Origin: Actinocorallia herbida
GTDB taxonomy: Bacteria > Actinomycetota > Actinomycetes > Streptosporangiales > Streptosporangiaceae
Assembly: GCF_003751225.1 (NCBI RefSeq)
Contig: NZ_RJKE01000001.1
Coordinates: 7,750,001 to 7,814,000, forward strand
DNA length: 64,000 nt
Direction: 5' to 3'
Shown here one piece after another: positions 16,457-25,235 of the stretch (position 1 is its first letter; each line of letters opens with the position of its first letter). Both the position numbers and the translations under genes were made by a program. Below the pieces are notes generated by a model that was not told where the DNA came from, searched no databases, and saw nothing but the letters and a program-made list of their open reading frames with translations.

Positions 16457-19400
16457 CGCGGCCGCCGTCCACGACGGGTCGAGGCGCCGGAGCCGGCCGG
16501 GCAGGAGCACCGCGGCGATCCCGACCGCCGCGCCCGGCCAGGAGGCGGTCCAGTAGCCCGCCGCCGCGCCGAGCGGCACGGTGAGGAGCACCGGCAGCGC
16601 GATCGGGGCGGCCGCGGTTCCCGTGCGACGGGCCGGGCGGCGCCGGACCAGGGCGATCCCCGCGACGAGGACGAGCCCCGCCGCGCCCGCCAGCAGGGCG
16701 GTCCGGTAGGCCCGGTCAGGCCCGAAGGACAGCGTGACCGTCCCCTTCGTCCCGGCCGGGACCCACCACCCCTGACGCCAGCCGTCGACCCGGACGGGCT
16801 TGAGCGCCTCGCCCCCGACGGTGGCCGTCCAGCCGCGGTTGAAGTTCTCCCCGGACATGAGCAGGGCGTCCTCGTCGGCGGCGACCTCGACGGTCCGGGA
16901 GGTCGCCGACCAGGAGCCGATACGGACGCTCCCCGCCGAGCCGGACGGCTCGGGCAGCGCCTCGCGGCCGACCACGAGCCCGTCGATGCGGTACTGCCCG
17001 TAGCGCGAGACCGTGATCCGGTTCTCCCCCTCGGCGAGGGAGACCTTCGCGCACGAGGTGAACCGCAGGGGCCGGCCGGCCAGCACGTCGCCGTAGGTGC
17101 CCTCGGCGCGGGTGGCGACCTGGCCGCCGTTGACCTCGAGGATCGGGCCGAAACCGCACGGCAGCGCGAACGCCGCGTCCGGCGTGGTGCCGATCGCGGA
17201 CACGCCGGGCACCCTGACCTCGGTGACCTGGACGTTCTCCGCGGCCGTGGCGAAGGAGATGCGCAGGCTCTTCGTGCGCAGGGCGGCGAAGCGCAGCATC
17301 CCGGTGTCGTCGAGGACGCCGCCGCGGACCTCCCCGTCGTCGCCCGTGAGGTAGACCTGGATCGGCGCCTCGGCGGCGGGCGGGCGCTCGACCGTGATCC
17401 GGGTGAGCTGCTGGGCGGCGGACCAGCGCAGCGTCAGCGTGGGCTCGTCGTCGTCGGGGTCGGGAAGCCAGGTGGTGGAGGGGTCGTCGTCGAAGGCGGC
17501 GCGGGCCCAGGCGGCCGCTCCGTCCACGGCCTGGCTGCTCGCCCCCGCCTCGGGCAGCGGCCTGAGCCTGGTGTAGTGATCGACGAGCGCGGTCTCTCGC
17601 AGGACGGCGCGGCCGGTCAGCCGTACCCGCCCGGCCGCCGCGGCGAAGGCCCGGTCGAAGCCGTACGCCTCCTCCCCGCCGCGTTCCAGCGACCAGTGGC
17701 AGATCCACCGGTCGGCGCCGCGCATGCACGCCGAAGCCTCGTCGGACCCGCGGGAGAAGACCCAGGACGTCGCGGGCGCCTCGGGCGCCTTGAGGGTGCG
17801 CGACGCCACGACGCCGGGCACCCGCACCTCCGACAGCGCGACGGACGCGCCGAGCTCGGCGGCCTGTGCGGTGGTGAAGCCGATGAAGCGGACGCGCAGC
17901 CACGAGGTCGCGCCCGGCGGGGTGAGCAGGACCTGCTCCTCCCGGTCCGTGCGCACCGTCTGGGTGCGCACGCCGTGCTCGGTCTCGACCGAGATCCGCA
18001 CGGGCGCGGGGCCGAGCGCCTCGTCCGGCACGAGGACGGCCCGGGTGCCGGACACCTCGCGCGGCGCGTCGAAGTCGACCCGCCACCACTGCCCGGCGGC
18101 GCCGGACCAGCCGCCGGACCGCCAGGAGGTGCGCAGGTCGTCGTCCAGCGCGGCGAAGGGCAGGGACCCGGTCTGCTGCTGGGCGGACAGCGCGTCGGGA
18201 TCGGACGCCGACGAGGACGCCGACACCGCCTTCACGCCGGTGTACCGGGCCGTCGTGCGGTAGTCCGCCCAGGGCGGCTCCAGGTAGTCCCTCGGCTCCT
18301 CGCCGTCGGTGAGGGTGGGAGACAGCCCGGTCCGCAACAGGCCGAAGTGGCGCAGCCTGGCGCGCAGCGAGTCCGTGCCGACGGTCGCGGCGGCCCGCAC
18401 GGCGGGCAGGCCCGCGGCGTCGTCGTTGAGGACGGTCGGGCGGTGGGTCTCCAGCAGGCCCTCGTCGGCGAGGTCGAGCAGGGCCTCGGGCGCACCGTCG
18501 ACGTGCAGGAGCGCGGAGGCGCTCTGGAGGGAGACCGCCGCGGCGGCCCCCGCCACCTCGTACACCTCGAGGGCGGGGTACTCCTGGTCGAGGCCGCCCA
18601 CCGCGTCGTCGGTGCTGTAGCCGCCGGTGGTCGGCGGGCCGAACTGGGCGACCTTGGTGAGGCCGGGCGAGTCCGTCAGGGCCTGGTGGACGCGGGCGGG
18701 CCACGCCCCGGTCAGCTCGACCCGGTCGAGGTCATTACGGACCAGGACATAGCGGACACCGACCCGGCCGAGGACGTCGGCGAGGCCGGGCCCGCCGCGC
18801 CCGGTGGCGACACGCCGGTCGACGGCGTCCAGCACCCGGGTCAGCCCGACCGATCCCGCGGCGCCGATCTGCCGCTGCACCCAGCGCACCTCGGAGAGCT
18901 GCTGGAGGGGCTCGTCCAGGGGGCGTCCCCACAGGTACTCGGCGAACCGGGAGCCGGGCAGGGAGAGCACGGCCTGCTGCCCGGTCCTCGCGTTGAGCCA
19001 GGTCGCCGCGTCCGTCCAGTAGGCCGGGACCTGCCTGATCGGGCCGGGCCCGGCGAGGCCGAGCTGGACCGCGGGCGCGGCGGTCGCGGCCAGCGCGACG
19101 ACGACGGCGGCGACCGCGCGCGGCCGGACGGAGGCGAGCAGATGGGCGAGGCCGAGTGCCAGCGGCAGCCGCAGCACCGGATCGAACTTGCGCAGGTTCC
19201 GCAGGGGCGCCAGCGGGCCGTCCAGCAGGTCCCGGACGGGCCCGGCGATGGCCGGCTCCAGCACCCCGATGTGGCCGGCGGAGACCACGACGATCCCGGT
19301 GAGCAGGGTGAGCGTGAGGAAGAGCCGTTCCGGCGCGTCGCGCCGGGTCAGGCCCGCGAGCCCCGCCGCGGCGACGAGCGCGGTGAGCGCCACCAGCCAC

Positions 19401-20302
19401 GGCGTCGTGGCCAGCGCGTGGCCGACGGGCAGGGTCGGGCCGCCGCTGCCGGTCAGCCAGGCGACCCAGTCGGGGGTGCCGCGCAGCACGTTGAGGAGCG
19501 AGGTGACCGGGGTGATGGTCGCGGTGGTCTCGGTGTAGGGCAGGAAGGAGAACGCGTACCCGCCCATGAGCGCGAGCGGGACCGTCCACCACAGGGTCGC
19601 GACGGCGACCATGGCCGTCCACCAGCCCAGCAGCCGCCACTTGGCGGCCTCCCGGTCGCGCGTCACGAGGTAGAGGAACGGCACGACCAGCACCGCGACG
19701 ACCGAGGCGGCGTTCACCCCGCCGCACAGCGCGACCGCGACCGCGGACCGCGCGGCGGCGCCGACCCGGCCGCCTCCGCGCGCCGCGGCGACCAGCGGCA
19801 GGAGGATCCACGGCAGCAGCGCGACCGGCTGGACCTCCGAGGAGAGCACACCGAGGTCGGACATGACGCGCGGGGCCAGCGCGTAGGAGAGCGCGGCGAT
19901 CATCCTGGCGTCCGGCGTGCCGATCCCGAGGCGTCCGGCGAGCCGGTAGAGCCCGGCGAAGGCGGTGACGGCGAGCAGCGCCATCCACAGCCGCTGCACC
20001 ACCCAGCCTTCGAGCCCGATCATCCGGCCGCCGAGGAAGAACTCGGCCATCGGGAAGAGGTAGCCGTTGGCCTGGTTCTGGATCTGGCCGAGCTGGTTGA
20101 CGTCCCAGGCGTGCAGCGACCTGGCGACGAACCCGGCCGGGTCCAGCGCGAAGTCGATCTTGGTGTCGGCGATGAGCTCGCCCGGCCGCGTCAGGAACGT
20201 CAGCGTCACCAGCAGGAGGGCCGCGACGCCCAGCCGCAGCCGGTGCCGCAGCAACGGGACGGCGGCGGCCTCCACGGCCGGCCCGGCGGATTCGGTGCGC
20301 AT
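16031..20302 (-). CDS. aftD: AftD-type alpha-(1->3)-arabinofuranosyltransferase (GT-C, DUF3367)
   Basis: A 1,423-residue protein, close to the 1,400 of M. tuberculosis AftD. The N-terminal 550 residues form a GT-C membrane domain. The first loop carries ADTKIDFALDP and FVARSLHAWD, including the acidic residues expected of the catalytic loop. A large extracytoplasmic C-terminal part contains at least two F5/8-type carbohydrate-binding-like domains (AALDDDLRTSWRSGGWSG and AAFDDDPSTTWLPDP), ending in several helices before about 16320. After the last helix the frame stays open for about 95 charged residues antisense to the acyltransferase gene. In mycobacteria AftD adds arabinofuranose to arabinogalactan and lipoarabinomannan; in this host the acceptor is unknown. 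The ATG at 20302 follows the GT-C-like gene by 8 bases. Confidence 0.87.
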   Translation of the reverse strand: MRTESAGPAVEAAAVPLLRHRLRLGVAALLLVTLTFLTRPGELIADTKIDFALDPAGFVARSLHAWDVNQLGQIQNQANGYLFPMAEFFLGGRMIGLEGWVVQRLWMALLAVTAFAGLYRLAGRLGIGTPDARMIAALSYALAPRVMSDLGVLSSEVQPVALLPWILLPLVAAARGGGRVGAAARSAVAVALCGGVNAASVVAVLVVPFLYLVTRDREAAKWRLLGWWTAMVAVATLWWTVPLALMGGYAFSFLPYTETTATITPVTSLLNVLRGTPDWVAWLTGSGGPTLPVGHALATTPWLVALTALVAAAGLAGLTRRDAPERLFLTLTLLTGIVVVSAGHIGVLEPAIAGPVRDLLDGPLAPLRNLRKFDPVLRLPLALGLAHLLASVRPRAVAAVVVALAATAAPAVQLGLAGPGPIRQVPAYWTDAATWLNARTGQQAVLSLPGSRFAEYLWGRPLDEPLQQLSEVRWVQRQIGAAGSVGLTRVLDAVDRRVATGRGGPGLADVLGRVGVRYVLVRNDLDRVELTGAWPARVHQALTDSPGLTKVAQFGPPTTGGYSTDDAVGGLDQEYPALEVYEVAGAAAAVSLQSASALLHVDGAPEALLDLADEGLLETHRPTVLNDDAAGLPAVRAAATVGTDSLRARLRHFGLLRTGLSPTLTDGEEPRDYLEPPWADYRTTARYTGVKAVSASSSASDPDALSAQQQTGSLPFAALDDDLRTSWRSGGWSGAAGQWWRVDFDAPREVSGTRAVLVPDEALGPAPVRISVETEHGVRTQTVRTDREEQVLLTPPGATSWLRVRFIGFTTAQAAELGASVALSEVRVPGVVASRTLKAPEAPATSWVFSRGSDEASACMRGADRWICHWSLERGGEEAYGFDRAFAAAAGRVRLTGRAVLRETALVDHYTRLRPLPEAGASSQAVDGAAAWARAAFDDDPSTTWLPDPDDDEPTLTLRWSAAQQLTRITVERPPAAEAPIQVYLTGDDGEVRGGVLDDTGMLRFAALRTKSLRISFATAAENVQVTEVRVPGVSAIGTTPDAAFALPCGFGPILEVNGGQVATRAEGTYGDVLAGRPLRFTSCAKVSLAEGENRITVSRYGQYRIDGLVVGREALPEPSGSAGSVRIGSWSATSRTVEVAADEDALLMSGENFNRGWTATVGGEALKPVRVDGWRQGWWVPAGTKGTVTLSFGPDRAYRTALLAGAAGLVLVAGIALVRRRPARRTGTAAAPIALPVLLTVPLGAAAGYWTASWPGAAVGIAAVLLPGRLRRLDPSWTAAALLALAGGAAAVHGLLPGGLGASLAGAVPQLLCCAAVGLLVAAAADRPAGAEPPDRLLEEPVGQPGGREGDEQGEGEQDAEGEGQGVHPRSEQPDEHEQEDRVPQVDPVGDAAEPGHGPAAEEDGEPMAVAGVQGQRGDEKD

Positions 20303-20310
20303 CCTCAGGG

Positions 20311-21777
20311 TCAGCCCTTCCTGGGGTCCAGCTTGTAGAGCGTGAGGTCCGGCCCGGTCAGGACCGGGACGAGCCCGGGGAACCTGGCGCCGAACCCGTC
20401 GGTCTCGGCGTCGACGACGACATAGCGGAAGCCCGCCGCCCGCAGCGGTTCGGTCAGCGGCGCCGCCGACTCCACCAGCGGGGTCAGCGCCGCGGCCCGC
20501 GGATCCTCGGCGGCGACCGTCGTGGCGCCGACCCGGACCGCGTCGTTGAACACGACCCGGCGCGGCAGATACCGGACGAGCGGGTCGAGTGAGCCCCGGC
20601 CGCCGTTCCACGGGTAGGAGCGGTAGGCGTGCCACGGCAGCAGCAGCACGTCGCCGGGAACACGGTCGGCGGCCATGATCTCCCGCGCGGTCGCGAACTC
20701 CGCCGGGTACCGGACGGCCGTGAGCCTGCCCATCCCGCCGAGCAGCAGCCCCGGCAGGAGCAGCAGCGGCGCGGCGACGGCGAGCGGCGCCCAGCCCTCG
20801 CGGAGCCGCGCGACCAGGGCGGCCATCCCGACCGCCTGGAGCAGCGCCAGCGGCGCCACGTACTGCTGGGCGTCGCGCAGCACCGCGAAGCCCGGCCAGA
20901 ACCCGATGAGCGCGCCCAGCAGCCCCGGCGCGAGCGGCTCGCACAGCGCGACCGCGAACCCCGCCGCGGCGGCGACCGCCAGCGGACGGCAGGCCCGCGC
21001 GCCGAACCAGGTCAGCGCCAGCGCGAGCAGCAGCCGCGGGACGGCGAACGCGGGCAGCGCGTAACCGGCGGGAACGACCTCGGCGTTCCACACGCCCGAC
21101 AGGCTCAGCAGGCTGCCGGCGACGCCGAACGGGGTGTCCGCGCGCGCCGCGAACACGTCGGCGCCCACCGGGTCGGCGGGCACCCCGCGCAGCAGCGCCG
21201 GAAGCACCCACGGCAGGCTCAGCACCGCCCAGGCCCCGGCGGTGAACAGCCGCCGCCTGCCGCAGGCCAGCACCGCGGGCAGCGTGACGATCATCGCCAT
21301 GAAGCCCCCGGCGGCGGCGGGCAACAGCGCCGCGACCGTCGCGCGGCGGCCTCCCCGCCGGACCGCGTCGACCGCCCAGGGCAGCCCGGCGTAGCCGAGC
21401 AGCAGCGCCCACTGACCCAGCAGCAGGCGCTCGGCGACGAAAGGGTTCCAGCAGTAGAGGACCGCGGCGGCGACCCTGGCCGCCGGCGGGAGGTCCCGCA
21501 CGAGCCGAGCCGTGCCCGCGCAGGCGAGGACGAAGATCGCCAGCAGGATGAGCTTCTGCACCAGCGCACCCGGCAGGAGCGCGGTGAGCGCGGCGGCCAG
21601 CAGATCGCTGGGGACCGCGCGGGGCGGCGCCGCGGCGAGGCCGATCAGCGCGCCGTCGTACCGCCACCGGGGCACGAACACCATGTCGTAGGCGAGCGTG
21701 AACCCCGGGGCGAGCGCGGGCCCGAGCGCGAGTGCGCCCAGGCCCAGGCCCAGCAGGTACGGCCAGAAGCGGCTCAG
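20311..21777 (-). CDS. GT-C-like polytopic membrane protein of the aftD locus
   Basis: About 488 residues with 10-12 helices. Near the N-terminus is LAYDMVFVPRWRYDG, then CWNPFVAERLLLGQWALLLGYAGLPW, a conserved loop of an actinobacterial GT-C-like family. The soluble C-terminal part (about 370-488) faces outside and ends ATTVAAEDPRAAALTPLV...DLTLYKLDPRKG. Function is unproven; an envelope glycosyltransferase or partner of AftD is likely. No ATG, GTG or TTG fits the N-terminus. The only sensible start is a CTG at 21777 that overlaps the TGA of the small upstream gene (CTGA), implying translational coupling. The next ATG would delete the first helix. Confidence 0.75.
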   Translation of the reverse strand: MSRFWPYLLGLGLGALALGPALAPGFTLAYDMVFVPRWRYDGALIGLAAAPPRAVPSDLLAAALTALLPGALVQKLILLAIFVLACAGTARLVRDLPPAARVAAAVLYCWNPFVAERLLLGQWALLLGYAGLPWAVDAVRRGGRRATVAALLPAAAGGFMAMIVTLPAVLACGRRRLFTAGAWAVLSLPWVLPALLRGVPADPVGADVFAARADTPFGVAGSLLSLSGVWNAEVVPAGYALPAFAVPRLLLALALTWFGARACRPLAVAAAAGFAVALCEPLAPGLLGALIGFWPGFAVLRDAQQYVAPLALLQAVGMAALVARLREGWAPLAVAAPLLLLPGLLLGGMGRLTAVRYPAEFATAREIMAADRVPGDVLLLPWHAYRSYPWNGGRGSLDPLVRYLPRRVVFNDAVRVGATTVAAEDPRAAALTPLVESAAPLTEPLRAAGFRYVVVDAETDGFGARFPGLVPVLTGPDLTLYKLDPRKG

Positions 21778-21902
21778 GGGGTCCCGTAGTTGTAGAGCTC
21801 CGCGCGCGGCGGAGCGACGTTGTCCGACTGGTAGACGAACGTCGTGGTGGCGCCCAGTGCCAGGGCTATCCCCAGCACGCCAGAAACCAGATACGTGGTC
21901 AT
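21774..21902 (-). CDS. Small DUF2613-like membrane protein beside aftD
   Basis: A 42-residue protein: MTTYLVSGVLGIALALG, then a short outside tail ending LYNYGTP. One signal-anchor helix occupies about residues 5-25. The ATG at 21902 has the site GAGGAA 5 bases upstream. DUF2613 proteins (for example Rv0236A) are tiny secreted or membrane proteins encoded beside aftD in other actinobacteria. Position, size and the Tyr-Gly-Thr C-terminus match that pattern. Its stop overlaps the CTG start of the next gene. Function is unknown. Confidence 0.68.
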   Translation of the reverse strand: MTTYLVSGVLGIALALGATTTFVYQSDNVAPPRAELYNYGTP

Positions 21903-22049
21903 TGACTTCCTCGCCCGCTCGCAGGTCCCGACAGGTCCCCCGAGCGTAGGGAAGGCCCGGCCCGACATGCATCGCCGTGCGTCCCAATTCCTTTGTCCGC
22001 GCTTACAAGACGTCCTCGCCCGGGTGCCGGGCGGGTCGGCCCCCGGACG

Positions 22050-23132
22050 TCACGGCGCCGCCTGCGCCGCGTCGGTGATCCGCTCGTACTGGAGCGCCCA
22101 CCAGACCGTCACGAGGTCGTCGACCCGCTCCAGGTGCAGGCCGCTCAGCTCCTCGAACCGCCGGATCCGGTAGCGCAGCGTGTTCGGGTGGACGTGCAGC
22201 TTCGCGGCGGCCTCGGCGATGTGGAGGTCGCGGTCGAGGTAGGCGGTGAGCGTCTCGGTGAACAGGTCGCGCTGCGCCGCCGGGATCGCGCCGAAGCACC
22301 GCTCGGTGACCAGGCCGGTGAGGTTGGGGCTCTCCAGCACGGCGGCGAGCAGCGGCACGTCCTCGATGTGCACCACGCCGGTCATGCCGAACGCCGACGA
22401 GACCCGCAGCACCGTCGAGGCCTGGGCGAACGAGAACGACGCCGATGCCAGCGGCATGCGCTGGCCCATCGCGACGAGCCCGTCGCCCTCCAGCCGGGGC
22501 CGGTGCGCGATGAGGCCGACGAGTTCGCCCTGATGGCTCTCGGCGAGCCCCGCCCCGTCGACGCCCGCCTCGAACCTCCGGCGTGCCTCCGCCCCGGGGA
22601 TCCGCGCCCGGAACGCCGCATAGTGCTCGCCGGGGTCGAGCCCGAACTCCGCGGCGAGCTTGGTCAGCCGCGCCCCGCCCAGCCGGCTGCCGAAAAGGTC
22701 GGTGAGGAAGGCCGCCCTGCGGTACCTGTCCTCCCGCATGATCTCCAGCTCCACCTGGCGGTGCGCCTCGCTGGCGACCTCCAGCGCCTGCACGATCCAC
22801 GGCCACAGCCTGCTGGGCTCGGTGCCGATGACCTCCTGCGCCAGCGCCGCGGCGGTCCGCGCGCCGTGCACGAACGCCGAGAACGGCACCCCGGACCGCG
22901 CCCGCGCGGCGCCGATCCGGGCGACGACCTCGAGTTCGGCCGGGGTCGGCGGGCGGTCCTCGGCGAACGAGGCCGCGGCGGCGCGGACCGCCTCGGTGAT
23001 CCCCGCGAGCAGATCCGCCTGCGGGACGCCCGCGTACTCCGGGACCTCCCGGTACAGCACCTCGCGGCAGTGGTCGATGAAGGCGACCAGCTCGGCGTCG
23101 CCCACGAACCACGAAGGGGACTCAGCGTCCAT
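22050..23132 (-). CDS. PucR-type transcriptional regulator
   Basis: A 360-residue regulator. The N-terminal two thirds form a helical sensory region and a GGDEF-related middle domain without catalytic motifs. The C-terminal 60 residues are the PucR helix-turn-helix (HTH_30): LHIAEAAAKLHVHPNTLRYRIRRFEELSG. The ATG at 23132 follows AGGAGG at good distance. Such regulators often control neighbouring catabolic or envelope genes in response to small molecules. It lies between the aftD operon and the divergent second DUF3068 gene, so both are candidate targets. No operator could be picked out in the 142-base gap at 23133-23274. Confidence 0.88.
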   Translation of the reverse strand: MDAESPSWFVGDAELVAFIDHCREVLYREVPEYAGVPQADLLAGITEAVRAAAASFAEDRPPTPAELEVVARIGAARARSGVPFSAFVHGARTAAALAQEVIGTEPSRLWPWIVQALEVASEAHRQVELEIMREDRYRRAAFLTDLFGSRLGGARLTKLAAEFGLDPGEHYAAFRARIPGAEARRRFEAGVDGAGLAESHQGELVGLIAHRPRLEGDGLVAMGQRMPLASASFSFAQASTVLRVSSAFGMTGVVHIEDVPLLAAVLESPNLTGLVTERCFGAIPAAQRDLFTETLTAYLDRDLHIAEAAAKLHVHPNTLRYRIRRFEELSGLHLERVDDLVTVWWALQYERITDAAQAAP

Positions 23133-23274
23133 GCGGAAAGCCTCCTGGGAACGCGGTTGTGTGCGGAGACAAGCAAGGTTGGCAGCCGCGCCCTAGGCAC
23201 GTGATGAGATCCCCGTCACCATCGCAGGACCCAGTCAGTCGCCCCCTCTCCCTGGCTCTCCGGAGGTCCCCCGC

Positions 23275-24246
23275 ATGCGCAGAACCATCGGCACCGTGCT
23301 GCTGGTCCTCGGTTTCTTCGGTGTGGCGCTCGCGGTGCTCGTGCGCTTCCAGCTCGCCCCGAAGCTGATCGCGGCGCCCCTCGACCAGTACGCCAAGGCC
23401 ACCCTGACCAGCCCGAACGGGCAGTATCTCGACCTGGCGACCGGCCAGCCGGTCACCGTCCCCCTGGTCATCACCGCCACCACCCGGGGCGTGGTCGAGC
23501 AGAGCACCGACGACACCGCCGTGTGGGACTCCTTCACCGCGATCCAGCGGGAGACCGACCAAGAGGTCATGTCCGCCAGCGAATGGCGGCTCGCCTTCGA
23601 CCGGCGCACCGGTGAGCTCAAGACCTGCTGCAGCGCCCATGTGAACGGCAACTCGGCGGTCTCGCAGTCCGGCCTCGGGTTGATGTTCCCGACCGGCGAT
23701 CGGCTCGAGAAGAAGGACTACACCCGGTTCGACTCCTCCACCGGACGGACCTGGACGGCGGAGTTCGCCGGCGAGGAGGACGTCGCCGGCGTCAAGACCT
23801 ACAAGTTCACCGAGAAGATCGAGAACGCGGTGCTGGGCGCCCCGACGCAGGTCCCCGCGACCTTCTTCGACAAGACCGCCAAGGGCGAGGTCAGCGCCGA
23901 GAAGGTCTTCTCCGCCGACATCACCGTGTGGGTGGAGCCCCGTACCGGGTCCCCGATCGACCAGCGGCAGAAGGTCGACACCAAGCTGCGGAGCCAGGCC
24001 GACGGCGCCGAGGTGTCCGTCCTGTCCGGCGACTTCGGCATGACCGACGAGACCCGCGCGGCGCTCGTGGACAACGCCGAGGAGTCGATCGGCAAGATCC
24101 AGCTCCTGAAGCTCACCGGACCGCTCGTCCTGCTCGTCCTCGGCCTCGGCCTGATCGGCGCGGGCGTGGTGCTGCGCCGCACGCCCGGCCGGCGCCGGGC
24201 CGGCGGGGCGGCGCCCGCCGCGGAGAAGGCCCCCGAGACCGTCTGA
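23275..24246 (+). CDS. DUF3068 (PorA-family) membrane-anchored protein, copy 2
   Basis: A 323-residue paralogue of the protein at 10497. It has an N-terminal signal-anchor (about 4-24), a large outside domain, a second helix near 280-300 and a basic tail. Shared marks are GQYLDLATGQPV, VWDSFTAI, EWRLAFDRRTGELKTCC, VSQSGLGLMFP and ITVWVEPRTGSPID. The ATG at 23275 has GGAGG 8 bases upstream. It is divergent from the PucR gene, ends 5 bases before the convergent CoA-transferase-like gene, and has no terminator in that gap. The two copies bracket the glycosyltransferase/aftD island. Confidence 0.85.
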   Translation: MRRTIGTVLLVLGFFGVALAVLVRFQLAPKLIAAPLDQYAKATLTSPNGQYLDLATGQPVTVPLVITATTRGVVEQSTDDTAVWDSFTAIQRETDQEVMSASEWRLAFDRRTGELKTCCSAHVNGNSAVSQSGLGLMFPTGDRLEKKDYTRFDSSTGRTWTAEFAGEEDVAGVKTYKFTEKIENAVLGAPTQVPATFFDKTAKGEVSAEKVFSADITVWVEPRTGSPIDQRQKVDTKLRSQADGAEVSVLSGDFGMTDETRAALVDNAEESIGKIQLLKLTGPLVLLVLGLGLIGAGVVLRRTPGRRRAGGAAPAAEKAPETV

Positions 24247-24251
24247 CGGGT

Positions 24252-24950
24252 TCACTCGACGGCTCCCGAGGCCTTGAGCTCGATGATGCGGTCCCAGCCC
24301 ATCCCGAGGTCCATGAGGATCTCGTCGGTCGGCGCGTCGGTGCCGGACGGCACCCGCGCCGGCCGGTCGAGCACCCGGACGTCGGCGTGCCCCTCCGTCC
24401 ACCAGGCGAGGGTCCGGGCGGAGACCGCGAGGTCCAGCGCGGGGACCTCGCCCGTCCGCTCCCGCCGGAGCAGGGCCGCCGCGACGCCCACGGCGAGGTG
24501 GATGCCCGGGAGGGCGTCCGCCTCGCCGTGGGCGTGCAGGGCGGTCCCGGCTCCCCCGGCGTAGACGATCCGCGCGTTGGCCCGGCGGACGTCGGCCAGC
24601 TCCACGCCGCACCGCGCCCGCTCCGCCGACGGCAGCCCGGTGAGGAAGACGTCCGCGCGCACCACGAGATCGTGGAACACTCCCCGGCCGCCCGCGCACT
24701 CCAGATCGAGGCCGAGTCTGCGCCCGCCGCCCGCCGCGCCCGGATCCTTCCGCGCCGCCCCGGCGTCGCCGACCACCACGAGGTCGGCGCCCCACCCGGC
24801 CAGCACCGCGCCCGCCCAGGACGCTGAATACGGCCCGGCCACCTCGAGCACCCGGAACCCCTCCAGCGGTCCGGGTCCGGCGGCCGACTCTTCCTGCGCT
24901 TTCATCTCCTGAAACAGCAACGGGGGCCCCTCTCGCCCAAAACGTGACAT
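24252..24950 (-). CDS. Shortened CaiB/BaiF (class III) CoA-transferase-like protein
   Basis: A 232-residue protein matching the N-terminal part of family III CoA-transferases: LEGFRVLEVAGPYSASWAGAVLAGWGADLVVV, then GGRRLGLDLECAGGRG and VVRADVFLTGLPSAERARCGV with ANARIVYAG. Full family members have about 380-420 residues. Here the central segment after the last motif is missing, and the rest is compressed into about 90 residues. It could be a degenerate gene or a small subfamily; catalysis is doubtful. The start at 24950 lacks a good binding site, and ATG 24905 is an alternative. It converges on the DUF3068 gene. Confidence 0.65.
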   Translation of the reverse strand: MSRFGREGPPLLFQEMKAQEESAAGPGPLEGFRVLEVAGPYSASWAGAVLAGWGADLVVVGDAGAARKDPGAAGGGRRLGLDLECAGGRGVFHDLVVRADVFLTGLPSAERARCGVELADVRRANARIVYAGGAGTALHAHGEADALPGIHLAVGVAAALLRRERTGEVPALDLAVSARTLAWWTEGHADVRVLDRPARVPSGTDAPTDEILMDLGMGWDRIIELKASGAVE

Positions 24951-25235
24951 GACTCACGCCACTAAACAGACAACTACGACAGAACCCCGTTCTTCTGTCA
25001 ATAGGAGCCCGCCTAAAACCCCAGGTCACAGCTGTGCCCGGCGACCGGCCCCGCGTCGCTGTGAGCTCGGGCACTTCCGCCGCGATGCCGTCCGGCCTGC
25101 GGATCTTCCCCCCTCCCGGCTCGATCGGGACCCCCGGGCCGGACGCCGGGACGCCCGATTCAGGCCGCGAAATTCTCTGTCGCGCCTGTGCCGGATGGGG
25201 CGTGTGGGGCCCGGTGGGGCGGGGATGCTCCGGGC
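24951..25235. promoter_or_regulatory. Divergent promoter region with small inverted repeats
   Basis: The 285 bases separate the CoA-transferase-like gene from the ZIP gene. They include a 7-bp inverted repeat, GACAGAA (24978-24984) and TTCTGTC (24993-24999), and a 10-bp palindrome CACAGCTGTG (25027-25036). The first 60 bases are much more A/T-rich than the rest. These are candidate operator sites only. Confidence 0.35.

Noticed and set aside
17576-20338. 920-residue plus-strand ORF over aftD
   Set aside because: It is antisense to the AftD coding frame and has no motifs or binding site.
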